Below are positions 15,768 through 24,666 of a stretch of 58,824 nucleotides of DNA, one piece after another. Location: positions 1 through 58,824 of the forward strand of contig JAFGHW010000017.1 of NCBI GenBank assembly GCA_016929895.1, in the 5' to 3' direction. A program made the position numbers and the translations under genes. The stretch comes from Candidatus Woesearchaeota archaeon. Lineage in GTDB: Archaea; Nanobdellota; Nanobdellia; Woesearchaeales; ARS49. The notes under the pieces were generated by a model. It was not told the DNA's origin, did not search any database, and saw only the letters and a program-made list of their open reading frames with translations. Each line of letters begins with the position of its first letter. The stretch's first letter is position 1.

Positions 15768-18533
15768 TTAACTTTCATCAATAATTTTTTGAACATCAAT
15801 CTTTCCAGACTCTGAACGAGCAACATCAATACCATCTTCGCCATACTTGAACTGAATTATTCTTCCATTGGCATCACGAACAGACTCGTCATATTCTGTT
15901 CTTAAATCCTGCATTGCATTAGCCAGTCTTCTATAAAGATAACCTGACTTAGGAGTTCTTAAAGCAGTATCCATCAAACTATCTCTTCCTAAAATCGCAT
16001 GAAAGAAAAACTCACCTGGCTTAAGACCGTGCTTAAATCCATTGCGTACAAAACCATGAGCAGCAGGACTCAAATCTCCTGGCTTAAAACAAGACAGAGT
16101 TCTTCCTTTATACCCTTTTTCAATACGCTTTCCTCTTAAAACCTGCTGGCCTGCACAAGCACTAATCTGAGAAACATTAAGATAAGAACCAACAGCTCCA
16201 GATTCAGCCATAATAATAGAATGCGCATTCTTATTAGCAAAATCCTTAACAACAACACCGCATTTGGTTCTAGAACGATTAAGAATCTCAAGAATCTTAA
16301 GCTCAAGAGTTTCTTTTAATGTTTTACCAGGATATGACTGGAGTTCACCCGCATTAAACTTCTTAATAACATTGCTAACCTCTTCTTCAGCAGAATTCAG
16401 AATGTCCTGAATCTTATCATTGGCCTCTGCAGGCAAATCAGTATCTGAAATCAATGCAGACAATCCATTCCTTAATAAGGCTTCAATGCCCAAGCATAAA
16501 ATCTTGTGAAGAATCTCAACAGTTTTTGAAGCCCCATATTTTTTATGCAACGACCTTAACAGCAACCCTGCGCCTTCTCCGCCAAGAGATACCTTATCCA
16601 TAACTCCTTCAATTAATCTTCCATTTTCAATAACAACAGGCTCTCCTGACTTGGATTTTCCCTTAAAATTAAAGTCCTCTGGAAGAACTGAACTAAAAAT
16701 TTCTCTTCCATTCAGTACTTTTTTATTAGGCAGTCTTGAAAAATCAATAACTCCAGCAGAACAAAGAAAATCAATTGCCTTTTCTCTTGTCATTTCGAGA
16801 AATTTAGTTAAAATATAATTTCCAGAGATACCGTCATGAAGGCAGCCAATAACTGAAAGCCCGTATCTAGGAGAAACAATCTGTGTTTGAACCTCCATCA
16901 AAATTTCAGCCTCTGCTCTTGCTTCTTCTGTTTGCGGAATGTGCAAATTCATTTCATCACCATCAAAGTCTGCGTTATACGGTGCGCAAACAACAGGATT
17001 TAATCTTAATGTCCTGTAAGGCAAAACTTTAACTCTGTGGCACATCATGCTCATTCTATGCAGAGACGGCTGACGATTAAAAATAGCAATATCGCCATCC
17101 ATTAAATGCCTCTCAATTTTATAACCTGGCTGCAATTCTTCTAAAGCCGCCTCTTTTGTTTCATCAGTAATTTTCTTCTTTTTGCCGTCAGGCCGGATAA
17201 TATAATTAGAGCCTGGATAAACAGCAGGCCCTTTTTCAACAAATTTTTTCAGATATGCCGCGTTCCATTCATTAACAGTTTCAGGAACAGTCAATTTCAT
17301 AGCAACGGTTAAAGGAACACCAACCTCGTTGATTTTAAGCATAGGATCAGGGCTAATAACAGTTCTAGCACAGAAATTAGTACGTTTTCCTGCCAAATTA
17401 TGCCTTATTCTTCCTTCTTTAGACTTAATCCTGTCAGTAATAGTTTTCAATGGCTGGCCAGAACGGTGCCTGGCAGGAGGCAATTGAGCAATGTTATTAT
17501 CAAAAAAAGTAGTAACGTGATACTGAAGCAGGTCCCATAAATCTTCAATAATAATTTCAGGAGCGCCAGCATTAATATTTTCAAAAAGCCTCTGATTAAT
17601 CCTGACAATATCCCCTAATTTATGAGTCAAATCATCCTCGCTTCGCTCGCCTGATTCCAAAGTTATTGACGGCCTGACAGTAACAGGAGGAATCGGCAAA
17701 ATAGTCAAAACCATCCATTCTGGACGAGACGCTTTAGGGTTAATGCCAAAAACAAGGCAATCATTATCGGGAATTTTTTCCAGTCTTGCCCTCACATCAA
17801 TAGGGCTTAATCTTTTTTCATTTTCCATAAAAGTAGAAGGCTTTTCAAGACTTATTTTTTGTTGCTTGGCCTTGCAATGCGGGCACTTATTAATAGTTTT
17901 TAAATCAGAAATAACCTTTTTAACCATTGACCGCCTTGCCTCGATGCCTTCTTCTTGTTCAACAACATCCAATTGCCTGCAAATAGTTTTAATCTTATCT
18001 TCAGGAATCAAAATACGGCTGCACTCCCTGCAAGTAGACCTTAATAAATCATGAATAACATTAATAAATTTAATATGAACAACAGACCTTGCAAGTTCAA
18101 TATACCCAAAATGACCAATACATTCCTTTAATTTAGAACCACATGTCTTGCACCGTAAACCTGGATCAATAACTCCTAACCTAACATCCATTAAACCGCC
18201 GTCAACAGGATAACCTTCTTTATCGTAGAGTTCAGGAGTAACAATTTTGGCTGAAGCCATTTTTTTAATCATCTTAGGAGAAAGCATTCCAAAAACAATA
18301 CTAGAGACCTGCTTGAAAACAAAATGCTGCATAGCTTCAACTCTTTCGCGAGTCATTTCTTCTTTTTTTTCCTCTGCTTCACTGGGCTCTTCCTTAGAAG
18401 TTTCTATTTCTTCCAAAGGCTGTTCAGCATCATGAACTTCTTTGCTTTCTTCCTCAGGCACTTCTTTGATAGTCTCTTCCTTTTTCTCAAGTTCCTTTGT
18501 TTGGTTTTCTTCTGTTTTTTTCTTTTTAGCCAT
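15768..18533 (-). CDS. rpo1N: RNA polymerase subunit A' (Rpo1N) with acidic N-terminal extension
   Basis: The large catalytic subunit of archaeal RNA polymerase, 921 residues. The clamp zinc site has Cys128, Cys131, Cys138 and His141, a second CxxC pair set follows (CREC and CPHC), and the metal-binding NADFDGDEMN motif lies near residue 520. The conserved body starts only at about residue 65; before it is a Lys/Glu-rich, low-complexity stretch that is not part of the usual subunit. The ATG directly follows the rpo2C stop, and no better start lies between it and the conserved part except an internal ATG near codon 60, so the extension may or may not be made. Confidence 0.96.
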   Translation of the reverse strand: MAKKKKTEENQTKELEKKEETIKEVPEEESKEVHDAEQPLEEIETSKEEPSEAEEKKEEMTRERVEAMQHFVFKQVSSIVFGMLSPKMIKKMASAKIVTPELYDKEGYPVDGGLMDVRLGVIDPGLRCKTCGSKLKECIGHFGYIELARSVVHIKFINVIHDLLRSTCRECSRILIPEDKIKTICRQLDVVEQEEGIEARRSMVKKVISDLKTINKCPHCKAKQQKISLEKPSTFMENEKRLSPIDVRARLEKIPDNDCLVFGINPKASRPEWMVLTILPIPPVTVRPSITLESGERSEDDLTHKLGDIVRINQRLFENINAGAPEIIIEDLWDLLQYHVTTFFDNNIAQLPPARHRSGQPLKTITDRIKSKEGRIRHNLAGKRTNFCARTVISPDPMLKINEVGVPLTVAMKLTVPETVNEWNAAYLKKFVEKGPAVYPGSNYIIRPDGKKKKITDETKEAALEELQPGYKIERHLMDGDIAIFNRQPSLHRMSMMCHRVKVLPYRTLRLNPVVCAPYNADFDGDEMNLHIPQTEEARAEAEILMEVQTQIVSPRYGLSVIGCLHDGISGNYILTKFLEMTREKAIDFLCSAGVIDFSRLPNKKVLNGREIFSSVLPEDFNFKGKSKSGEPVVIENGRLIEGVMDKVSLGGEGAGLLLRSLHKKYGASKTVEILHKILCLGIEALLRNGLSALISDTDLPAEANDKIQDILNSAEEEVSNVIKKFNAGELQSYPGKTLKETLELKILEILNRSRTKCGVVVKDFANKNAHSIIMAESGAVGSYLNVSQISACAGQQVLRGKRIEKGYKGRTLSCFKPGDLSPAAHGFVRNGFKHGLKPGEFFFHAILGRDSLMDTALRTPKSGYLYRRLANAMQDLRTEYDESVRDANGRIIQFKYGEDGIDVARSESGKIDVQKIIDES

Positions 18534-18534
18534 T

Positions 18535-20337
18535 TTAATATTTGCTCATTAAATTTAATTTAGGATAAATACACAAGGATTTGAACTCGTCCAGTATTAA
18601 TTTAAATGCATAACTAATCTCAACATCATTAACCTCGACATTATCCCCGCAAACAGGACAATATCTTTTATCCTTATAAGAGTCATAAATCGCAATAATG
18701 CCGCAAGATTCACAAACAGGAACAATGGTTTTATCAGAGTCAAAACGTTCTTTTAACAACAAAGATGCGCCGTGAGCAACAAAAGTATCTTTCTCCATTT
18801 CTCCTAATCTTAATCCACCCTCTTTAGCCCGGCCTTCTGTAGGCTGTCGTGTCAACAATTGAATCGGGCCTCTTGCTCGGGCGTGCAATTTATTTGCAAC
18901 CATGTGCCTTAATTTTTGGTAATACATATTGCCAACAAAAATCCTGGCAGTAAACTGCTCTCCAGTCATGCCGTTATAAACAGTTTCAGCACCAGTATCC
19001 ATAAACCCCAAGGAAACAAGTTCTTTTCTTATATCTTCTTCGTTTTCAGAATCAAAAGTAGTGCCGTCAACATATCTTCCAGAAAGCGCCCCTGTTTTAC
19101 CGGCAATAAGTTCAATAAGATGAGAAACAGTCATACGGCTTGGAATACCATGAGGAGTAAACAATAAATCAGGCTTAATACCTGATGCAGTAAAAGGCAT
19201 GTCACTTTCAGGCACAATCAATCCAACAATACCTTTTTGGCCATGTCGTGAAACAAATTTGTCGCCAATCTCAGCAATCCTTTGGTCCCTAATCCTGACC
19301 TGAACCAATTTATTACCTTCTTCATTTTCAGTTATAAGAACCATGTCAACAATTCCCTGCTCTCCATGCCTAAGAGAAATAGAAGATTCTCTGCGAATAT
19401 TTGAAGCCAAAGAATATTCATCCAAAGAACTCAAAAATCTTGGAGGAGAAGTTTTACCAATAACAACATCTTCCTCGCTAACAACTGCTTCAGGGTAAAT
19501 AATTCCATCTTCTTCAAGCATACGATAATCCTTTTCACTCTTATAACCCTTAACTTCTTTATCTGGGCAGCAGACTTCATCCATAAGGCCGCCAGAATAC
19601 CTTAACTCTTCAGCAATAGCTGGACGATAATAACTGCTTCTAGCAAAACCCCTGTCAATAGAACCCTTGTTAAGAATAACTGCGTCCTCCATGTTGTAAC
19701 CTTTATAGGACATGACCGCAACAACAATATTCTGACCAGAAGGATGAGTTTCGTAATGAGACAAATCATGAATAATTGACTTAACAATTGGAATTTGGGG
19801 ATAATGCAAAAGATTAACATCCATATCAACTCTTACAGGAAAATTTGCAGTATACAGACCAATAGAATGCTTTTGATTCTTGCTGCCAATACTTAATCTA
19901 GCTGCCTGGGTATATTCTCCAAAAGGAACAAGCGTAGTAACATAACCAAGCATAACCAAAGGAGAAATCTCCAAATGAGTATGCTCAGGACTTAATTCCT
20001 CCTCATGAAAGGCAATCAAAGCATTTTCTTCTTCAGCAGCATCCAAATACTCGATAACCCCCTGGTCAACCAAATCAGACCAAGAAAGCTCTCCTTTTTC
20101 CAATTGCTTAATATGCTTATCACTCAAAGAAGGAATACCATCCTTGACGACAATCAAAGGACGCCTGGTTCTTCCTTTTAATATTTCTATAAAAATTTGG
20201 TCAAGGTCGCCCTCATAATGAAGATTAAGATTAGTCGGGATAACCCCGCTTCTTCTATCAGTTCTGACTCTGGTCAGAAACTCGTCCTTATTTTCAACAT
20301 TTCCAATAAAATTTCCATTCAAAAAAACTTCTGTCAT
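18535..20337 (-). CDS. rpo2C: RNA polymerase subunit B' (Rpo2C)
   Basis: The C-terminal portion of the second-largest subunit, 600 residues. It holds the catalytic-cleft motifs GYNMEDAVILN and RHGQKG, the FTPHGIPSRMT region, and a C-terminal zinc site with CESCG near 542 and CPVCG near 560. Its ATG overlaps the rpo2N stop by four bases, so coupled translation should keep both halves of the split subunit in equal amount. The split-B layout is known from many Euryarchaeota and some DPANN archaea. Confidence 0.96.
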   Translation of the reverse strand: MTEVFLNGNFIGNVENKDEFLTRVRTDRRSGVIPTNLNLHYEGDLDQIFIEILKGRTRRPLIVVKDGIPSLSDKHIKQLEKGELSWSDLVDQGVIEYLDAAEEENALIAFHEEELSPEHTHLEISPLVMLGYVTTLVPFGEYTQAARLSIGSKNQKHSIGLYTANFPVRVDMDVNLLHYPQIPIVKSIIHDLSHYETHPSGQNIVVAVMSYKGYNMEDAVILNKGSIDRGFARSSYYRPAIAEELRYSGGLMDEVCCPDKEVKGYKSEKDYRMLEEDGIIYPEAVVSEEDVVIGKTSPPRFLSSLDEYSLASNIRRESSISLRHGEQGIVDMVLITENEEGNKLVQVRIRDQRIAEIGDKFVSRHGQKGIVGLIVPESDMPFTASGIKPDLLFTPHGIPSRMTVSHLIELIAGKTGALSGRYVDGTTFDSENEEDIRKELVSLGFMDTGAETVYNGMTGEQFTARIFVGNMYYQKLRHMVANKLHARARGPIQLLTRQPTEGRAKEGGLRLGEMEKDTFVAHGASLLLKERFDSDKTIVPVCESCGIIAIYDSYKDKRYCPVCGDNVEVNDVEISYAFKLILDEFKSLCIYPKLNLMSKY

Positions 20338-21821
20338 TTGCTAGTTTGCAGTCCTGCATTTTTTAATAATTTCAGGACCTCCTCCGCAGGCATATCCTTT
20401 GAAACATTTGCCAACAAAGCAAAATTCTTTTTCAAACCAATATTAGTTCCCTCAGGAGTCTCGCTAGGACATAATCTTCCCAAGTGCGTTGCATGCAGTT
20501 CTCTTGCAGCAAAATTTTCCTGAGACGCTGACAAAGGACTTGCAACTCTCTGCAAATGCGACAAAGTCAGCAAATGATTTATTCTCTGAATCCTCTGAGA
20601 AATACCTTTTCTTCCGCCGGCCCAGTTACCAGTAGCCATGGAAGAATAAATCCTTGAAGTTAAAAGTTTGTCCCTGATAATTACCTTAATGCTGGGAAAT
20701 TTTCCTCTTTTAACCAATCTCTGGAAATTATACAATATGTCCCCAATCAAAATTTTTAAGTTCATCCTAAACAAATCTGCAAGCAAATCACCAGACATTT
20801 TGACCCGCTTGTTCATGTAATGGTCTTTGTCGTCCTCAGGAATCTCTTCAGTAGAAACAGCAATAAACTTGCGCAGCATTTTGCAAAGATTCTGTGCTTT
20901 AGTTAATCTTTCTTCTTTAGTGATACCAACATTAGGAAGCAAATATTTATCAATAATTTCCTGGATACGCTCAAGACGAACTTCCTTAGCCTGAGTAATA
21001 CCTACTTTTTTAGCGATATAATCCATAGCGTCTTCTTCGTTTTTGATATTAACAAATTCAAATAAATTAATCAAAACCTCATCAAATTGCTTTTTAATAG
21101 AAATATGCTTCATTATATCTTCATCTTTGGTCAGCCCCAATGCTTTAATAACCGCAATCAAAGGAATCCTTCTAACCCGGGTAAATGTAAGATAATAAAT
21201 ACCATCTTTTAATCTCTCAACAGTGTGCGGGATTTTGTACTGTCCTCGTTCAGAAAATAACTTGCCAACATAATCGCTGACACCAATCTTTTGCTTTTCA
21301 ACAATAAACCTGTTAGATGCAAGATCCTCAATATTAACAAGAACCCTCTCAGTTCCGTTAATAATAAAATAACCGCCTGGACAATCAGGATCTTCTCCGG
21401 CTTCTATTAATTCATTGCGATTCATTTTTGTAAGATGGCAACGATTACTCTTAAGCATAATCGGAAGATTACCTATTTGAGTAGTTAATGTTTCCCTCTG
21501 AACATCATTAATATGCGAGGAAACCTCTAAAAAAATAGGCGCAGCATAACTCAATTTTCTAAGTCTTGCCTCAACAGGCATAATGGGTCTTCGACTTCCG
21601 TCTGCCTCGGTAATCTCTGGCATTTTAACTTCAATCTTATCCAGCCTAATCTTAAATGACTCAACATTAGGAGGGATGATAGTCGGCTCGATATTCTTAT
21701 TTTCGTTAATAATCTTTTGCAGTTCAGTATTAACAAAATAATTAAAACTCTCAATATCTGACTTAACAAGAGAATTCTCTTCAAAATATTTTTTGATTAA
21801 GATCTTAGCGTATTTAGGCAT
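20334..21821 (-). CDS. rpo2N: RNA polymerase subunit B'' (Rpo2N)
   Basis: The N-terminal portion of the second-largest subunit, 495 residues, covering the protrusion, lobe and fork region. Recognisable segments include PVEARLRKLSY, GYFIINGTERVLV, ASPLSASQENFAARELHAT and the PSETPEGTNIGL fork-loop motif near the end. It lies one base after rpo5 and before rpo2C, the standard archaeal order. Confidence 0.96.
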   Translation of the reverse strand: MPKYAKILIKKYFEENSLVKSDIESFNYFVNTELQKIINENKNIEPTIIPPNVESFKIRLDKIEVKMPEITEADGSRRPIMPVEARLRKLSYAAPIFLEVSSHINDVQRETLTTQIGNLPIMLKSNRCHLTKMNRNELIEAGEDPDCPGGYFIINGTERVLVNIEDLASNRFIVEKQKIGVSDYVGKLFSERGQYKIPHTVERLKDGIYYLTFTRVRRIPLIAVIKALGLTKDEDIMKHISIKKQFDEVLINLFEFVNIKNEEDAMDYIAKKVGITQAKEVRLERIQEIIDKYLLPNVGITKEERLTKAQNLCKMLRKFIAVSTEEIPEDDKDHYMNKRVKMSGDLLADLFRMNLKILIGDILYNFQRLVKRGKFPSIKVIIRDKLLTSRIYSSMATGNWAGGRKGISQRIQRINHLLTLSHLQRVASPLSASQENFAARELHATHLGRLCPSETPEGTNIGLKKNFALLANVSKDMPAEEVLKLLKNAGLQTSK

Positions 21822-21822
21822 T

Positions 21823-22065
21823 TTAACTACTTATAATCCTCCTGTAAAATACAGTCTTGCCGGCAGTTTTGCTGTCGCGAATAATCTTTATAACATCGCC
21901 ATCCTTAACTTTTAAATCAGCCAATGAAGGGTCGGTTTTAAGCATTCTTGGAAGCTCTTTGCCAGAAAGTTTAAGAGTATCAGTAACCTTTTTTTTCTCA
22001 GAATCACTTACTAAAACATGCTTAGGAACTAATAAGTGTTTTGTTATATCTATTTTTTTAGCCAT
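21823..22065 (-). CDS. rpo5: RNA polymerase subunit H (Rpo5)
   Basis: An 80-residue polymerase subunit, the homologue of the C-terminal domain of eukaryotic RPB5, which binds the lower jaw near downstream DNA. The HLLVPKH motif near the start and KDGDVIKIIRDS near the end are typical. It is the first protein gene of the operon. Its ATG lies only 22 bases after the 3' end of the tRNA-Lys gene, leaving little room for a separate promoter, so it is probably read from the promoter upstream of the tRNA. Confidence 0.94.
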   Translation of the reverse strand: MAKKIDITKHLLVPKHVLVSDSEKKKVTDTLKLSGKELPRMLKTDPSLADLKVKDGDVIKIIRDSKTAGKTVFYRRIISS

Positions 22066-22087
22066 TTTTGTTCCTTTGTGGACATCA

Positions 22088-22176
22088 CGGGCCGGACGAG
22101 ATTCGAACTCGCGACCACTTGATGTCTCTTTTAGTAATTAAAAGTCAAGTGCTCTACCAGGCTGAGCTACCGGCCC
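22088..22176 (-). tRNA. tRNA-Lys (UUU) with a 15-nt intron
   Basis: Read on the minus strand, the gene folds as a cloverleaf: acceptor GGGCCGG with CCGGCCC, D stem GCTC with GAGC, anticodon stem CTTGA with TCAAG, T stem GCGAG with CTCGT (one G-T pair) and loop TTCGAAT. The anticodon loop is CTTTTAA with anticodon TTT once 15 bases (22124-22138) are removed after position 37. The discriminator is G and CCA is not encoded. It is the first gene of the RNA polymerase operon and must be cut out of that transcript if the two are co-transcribed. Confidence 0.93.
22124..22138 (-). other. tRNA-Lys intron at position 37/38
   Basis: Fifteen bases between A37 and A38, the canonical archaeal intron site. 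The intron's AAAAG can pair with CTTTT of the anticodon loop, putting the 5' cut in a seven-base loop and the 3' cut in a bulge. This is a relaxed bulge-helix-loop shape, not a full bulge-helix-bulge, and would suit a broad-specificity splicing endonuclease. The exact boundary could shift by one base because of adjacent A residues. Confidence 0.85.
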
Positions 22177-22290
22177 AATATTATAGTTTACACTATTGCT
22201 CGATATCAAATGTGAATGAAAGCAAATCATCTCCTCACGCAATTTGTTTTCCCCTCAACTAATACTGGTGATTAAGTACAGGACTAAAAA

Positions 22291-22310
22291 GTAGTTTAAA
22301 AAGCTTTCGG
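22291..22310 (-). promoter_or_regulatory. Promoter of the tRNA-Lys/RNA polymerase operon
   Basis: On the minus strand CCGAAAGCTTTTTAAACTAC reads as a BRE (CCGAAAG) followed by a TATA box (CTTTTTAAAC). Transcription would start near 22272, about 95 bases before the tRNA. No other good promoter is seen before rpo5, so this may drive the whole operon. Confidence 0.55.
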
Positions 22311-22334
22311 TATTTGCCCCTAAAAAACATAAAG

Positions 22335-22344
22335 AATATAAATT
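22335..22344 (+). promoter_or_regulatory. TATA box of the nucleotide-sugar dehydrogenase gene
   Basis: AATATAAATT lies about 25 bases before the ATG at 22365, which predicts a leaderless mRNA. It is divergent to the operon promoter at 22291-22310. Confidence 0.5.
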
Positions 22345-22364
22345 AAACAGGATTAGCCAAAAAT

Positions 22365-23657
22365 ATGAAAATTGCAGTAATAGGTATGGGATATGTTGGC
22401 GGAACAACTGCAGCTTGTTTTGCAGAGCTAGGGCATGAAGTTTGGGGCATTGACCATGATGCAAAAAAAATACAATTATACAAAACAGGAAAAGCACCAT
22501 TCTATGAAAAAGGACTGGACAGATTAATCAAGCATAATTCTTCAGAAGGAAGACTGAATTTTACAACAAACATTTCAGAAGGAATCAAAGAAGCAAAAGT
22601 AATAATAATTGCTGTAGGAACTCCGCCAAAAGAAGATGGAAGCCCTGATTTAAGCGCCATGGAGAAAGTAGCACAAGAAATAGGAGAATCACTTGACCAT
22701 TACGCAGTCATCGTAGAAAAAAGCACAGTACCAATAAGAACCGGAGAATGGATGAATAAAATACTAGGAAAACATCTTTCAAAAGAACGATTTGATATCG
22801 CAGCATGCCCAGAATTTTTGCAGGAATCAACAGCTGTTTCTGATTTTATGAAACCAGACAGAATAGTGATAGGCGCAGACAGTGAAAAAGCCTCGCCAAT
22901 ATTATTTGAATTATACAAACCAATAGTTGCCCCGAAAATTCACACGTCGATAAAAGCAGCTGAGATGATAAAGCACGCAGTTAATGCAGCATTATACACC
23001 AAGATAGCATTTGCTTTTTCTGTATCTCAATTATGCGATGCAGAAGGAAATGTAGACTGCATAGAAGTACTTCGCGGAGTGGGGCTTGACAAAAGAGTTG
23101 GCGAAGCATTTTTACAGCCAGGTCCAGGAGTTGGAGGATTCTGTTTTCCAAAGGATTTAGATGCATTAATAGCAATACAAAAACAATTTAGGGTATACCC
23201 GGGATTATTCGAAGCAGTAAGAGAAATAAATAAACTGCAAAAGAATCATGTAGTTAATAAGGTAATAAAGTCATTTGACGGCGATATTAGCAATCAAATC
23301 ATAGGGGTGCTAGGACTTGCATTCAAAGCAGGAACAAATGACATGAGACTTGCAGCTTCTATAGACATAATAAAAGAATTACAAAAAAAAGGCGCAACAA
23401 TAGTTGCCTATGACCCGAAAGCAATGGATGAAGCAAAACAAATCTTTACAAATATCGAATACGCGAATAGCTCTGAAGAAGTGGCGGAGAAAAGCAATGC
23501 ACTGCTAATATTAACTGAATGGCCTGAGTTTCAGGAATTAGACATGAAAAAAATACGCGAAAAATTAAAAATAGTCATAGACACAAGAAACCTATTTGAA
23601 CCAAAAAGAATGAAACAATTAGGATATATTTATTATTGTATGGGGAGGCCGATTTAA
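22365..23657 (+). CDS. UDP-glucose/GDP-mannose-type nucleotide-sugar 6-dehydrogenase
   Basis: A 430-residue enzyme that oxidises the C6 alcohol of a nucleotide sugar to a carboxylate in two NAD-dependent steps, giving a uronic acid donor for surface glycans. The Rossmann motif GMGYVGG (residues 7-13), the PEFLQE motif in the middle domain and the catalytic Cys260 in GVGGFCFPKD are all present, followed by the C-terminal UDP-binding domain with GLAFKAGTNDMR. UDP-glucose is the likeliest substrate, but UDP-ManNAc or UDP-GlcNAc dehydrogenases share these motifs. Its end overlaps by four bases the end of the convergent epimerase gene. Confidence 0.88.
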   Translation: MKIAVIGMGYVGGTTAACFAELGHEVWGIDHDAKKIQLYKTGKAPFYEKGLDRLIKHNSSEGRLNFTTNISEGIKEAKVIIIAVGTPPKEDGSPDLSAMEKVAQEIGESLDHYAVIVEKSTVPIRTGEWMNKILGKHLSKERFDIAACPEFLQESTAVSDFMKPDRIVIGADSEKASPILFELYKPIVAPKIHTSIKAAEMIKHAVNAALYTKIAFAFSVSQLCDAEGNVDCIEVLRGVGLDKRVGEAFLQPGPGVGGFCFPKDLDALIAIQKQFRVYPGLFEAVREINKLQKNHVVNKVIKSFDGDISNQIIGVLGLAFKAGTNDMRLAASIDIIKELQKKGATIVAYDPKAMDEAKQIFTNIEYANSSEEVAEKSNALLILTEWPEFQELDMKKIREKLKIVIDTRNLFEPKRMKQLGYIYYCMGRPI

Positions 23658-24586
23658 AGAACCTTTATCTCCTTAAAACCCACAGATTTATACCATTCTA
23701 TTGATTTTTTAATTCCATCTTCTATTTTAGTGTTAGGATCAAATCCTAAGAATGTTTTCATTTTTGTTAAATCCGCACAATATTTTTTAACCTCGCCTAT
23801 TTTGCTCTGCTTAATATTAATTTTTGAATTTGAATTCATATTTTTCTTAATCAATTCAGCAATTTTTAAAATACTGCATATCTCCCCCCCAGAAATATTA
23901 AAAGTATTATTTTTAGCTCTATCAAAGTTATTAACACAACTTATTACTCCCTTAATAGAATCATCAATATAAGTAAAATCCAAAGATTTTTCTTCACCGT
24001 AAACTTCTAAATCCTGGTTATCTTTTGCTCTTCTGATAAAATTAGGGACCACTCTGTGACTTCCATCATACATCCCGTACACATTAGAAAATCTTATGAT
24101 TATATGATCAATACCATAACATTTAGTATATGCGTGAACCAAAGCTTCTGAGCCGATTTTTGATGAAGTATACGGGCTTTCACAATTTTTGATTCTAACA
24201 TCTTCTTCATTTATTATTTCTTTGTCAATATTTCCATATGTTTCTCTGCTTGATGCAAAAATTAATTTTTTAATATTATTTTTCCTGGCAAATTCCAAAA
24301 TATTAAAAGTCATATTATGATTATCATGAGCCAAAACAGGATTAACAACAGACAGATAAACATATGGGTTTGCGGCCAAGTGAATTATCAAATCAAAATC
24401 CTTATCCAATTTCTCTAAATTATTTTCATCTCTTAAATCGATTGTTTTAGTCAGTTTATCCACTTGTTTATTCCAAAGATTTTTTCTTATATCCAATCCA
24501 ACAACATCGTGATTGTTCTTAACCAGAAATTCCATTAATCTAGTGCCAATAGTGCCATTAGAGCCGGTAACTAGGATTTTCATCAT
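23654..24586 (-). CDS. NAD-dependent epimerase/dehydratase (extended SDR)
   Basis: A 310-residue extended short-chain dehydrogenase acting on a nucleotide sugar. It has the NAD motif GSNGTIG (8-14), acidic Asp32 typical of NAD preference, a Ser near 112-113, and the catalytic pair Tyr139 and Lys143 (YTSSK). The closest functional guess is a UDP-glucose 4-epimerase-like enzyme. Pairing with the convergent dehydrogenase suggests a role in making precursors for the surface glycans. A minus-strand TATA element at about 24604-24616 fits a leaderless start; ATG codons at 24586 and 24583 are equally possible. Confidence 0.85.
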   Translation of the reverse strand: MMKILVTGSNGTIGTRLMEFLVKNNHDVVGLDIRKNLWNKQVDKLTKTIDLRDENNLEKLDKDFDLIIHLAANPYVYLSVVNPVLAHDNHNMTFNILEFARKNNIKKLIFASSRETYGNIDKEIINEEDVRIKNCESPYTSSKIGSEALVHAYTKCYGIDHIIIRFSNVYGMYDGSHRVVPNFIRRAKDNQDLEVYGEEKSLDFTYIDDSIKGVISCVNNFDRAKNNTFNISGGEICSILKIAELIKKNMNSNSKINIKQSKIGEVKKYCADLTKMKTFLGFDPNTKIEDGIKKSIEWYKSVGFKEIKVL

Positions 24587-24666
24587 GATTAAATAGTATG
24601 GTTTAGTTTAATAAATTTATGATTTTTGAAGTAAAACTTAAATATGCGAAGTTCCAGGATTATATA

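Noticed and set aside
22198-22232. Short leader peptide before tRNA-Lys
   Set aside because: An ATG after GAGGAG on the minus strand opens a frame, but it runs into the tRNA without a stop, so it is not a gene.
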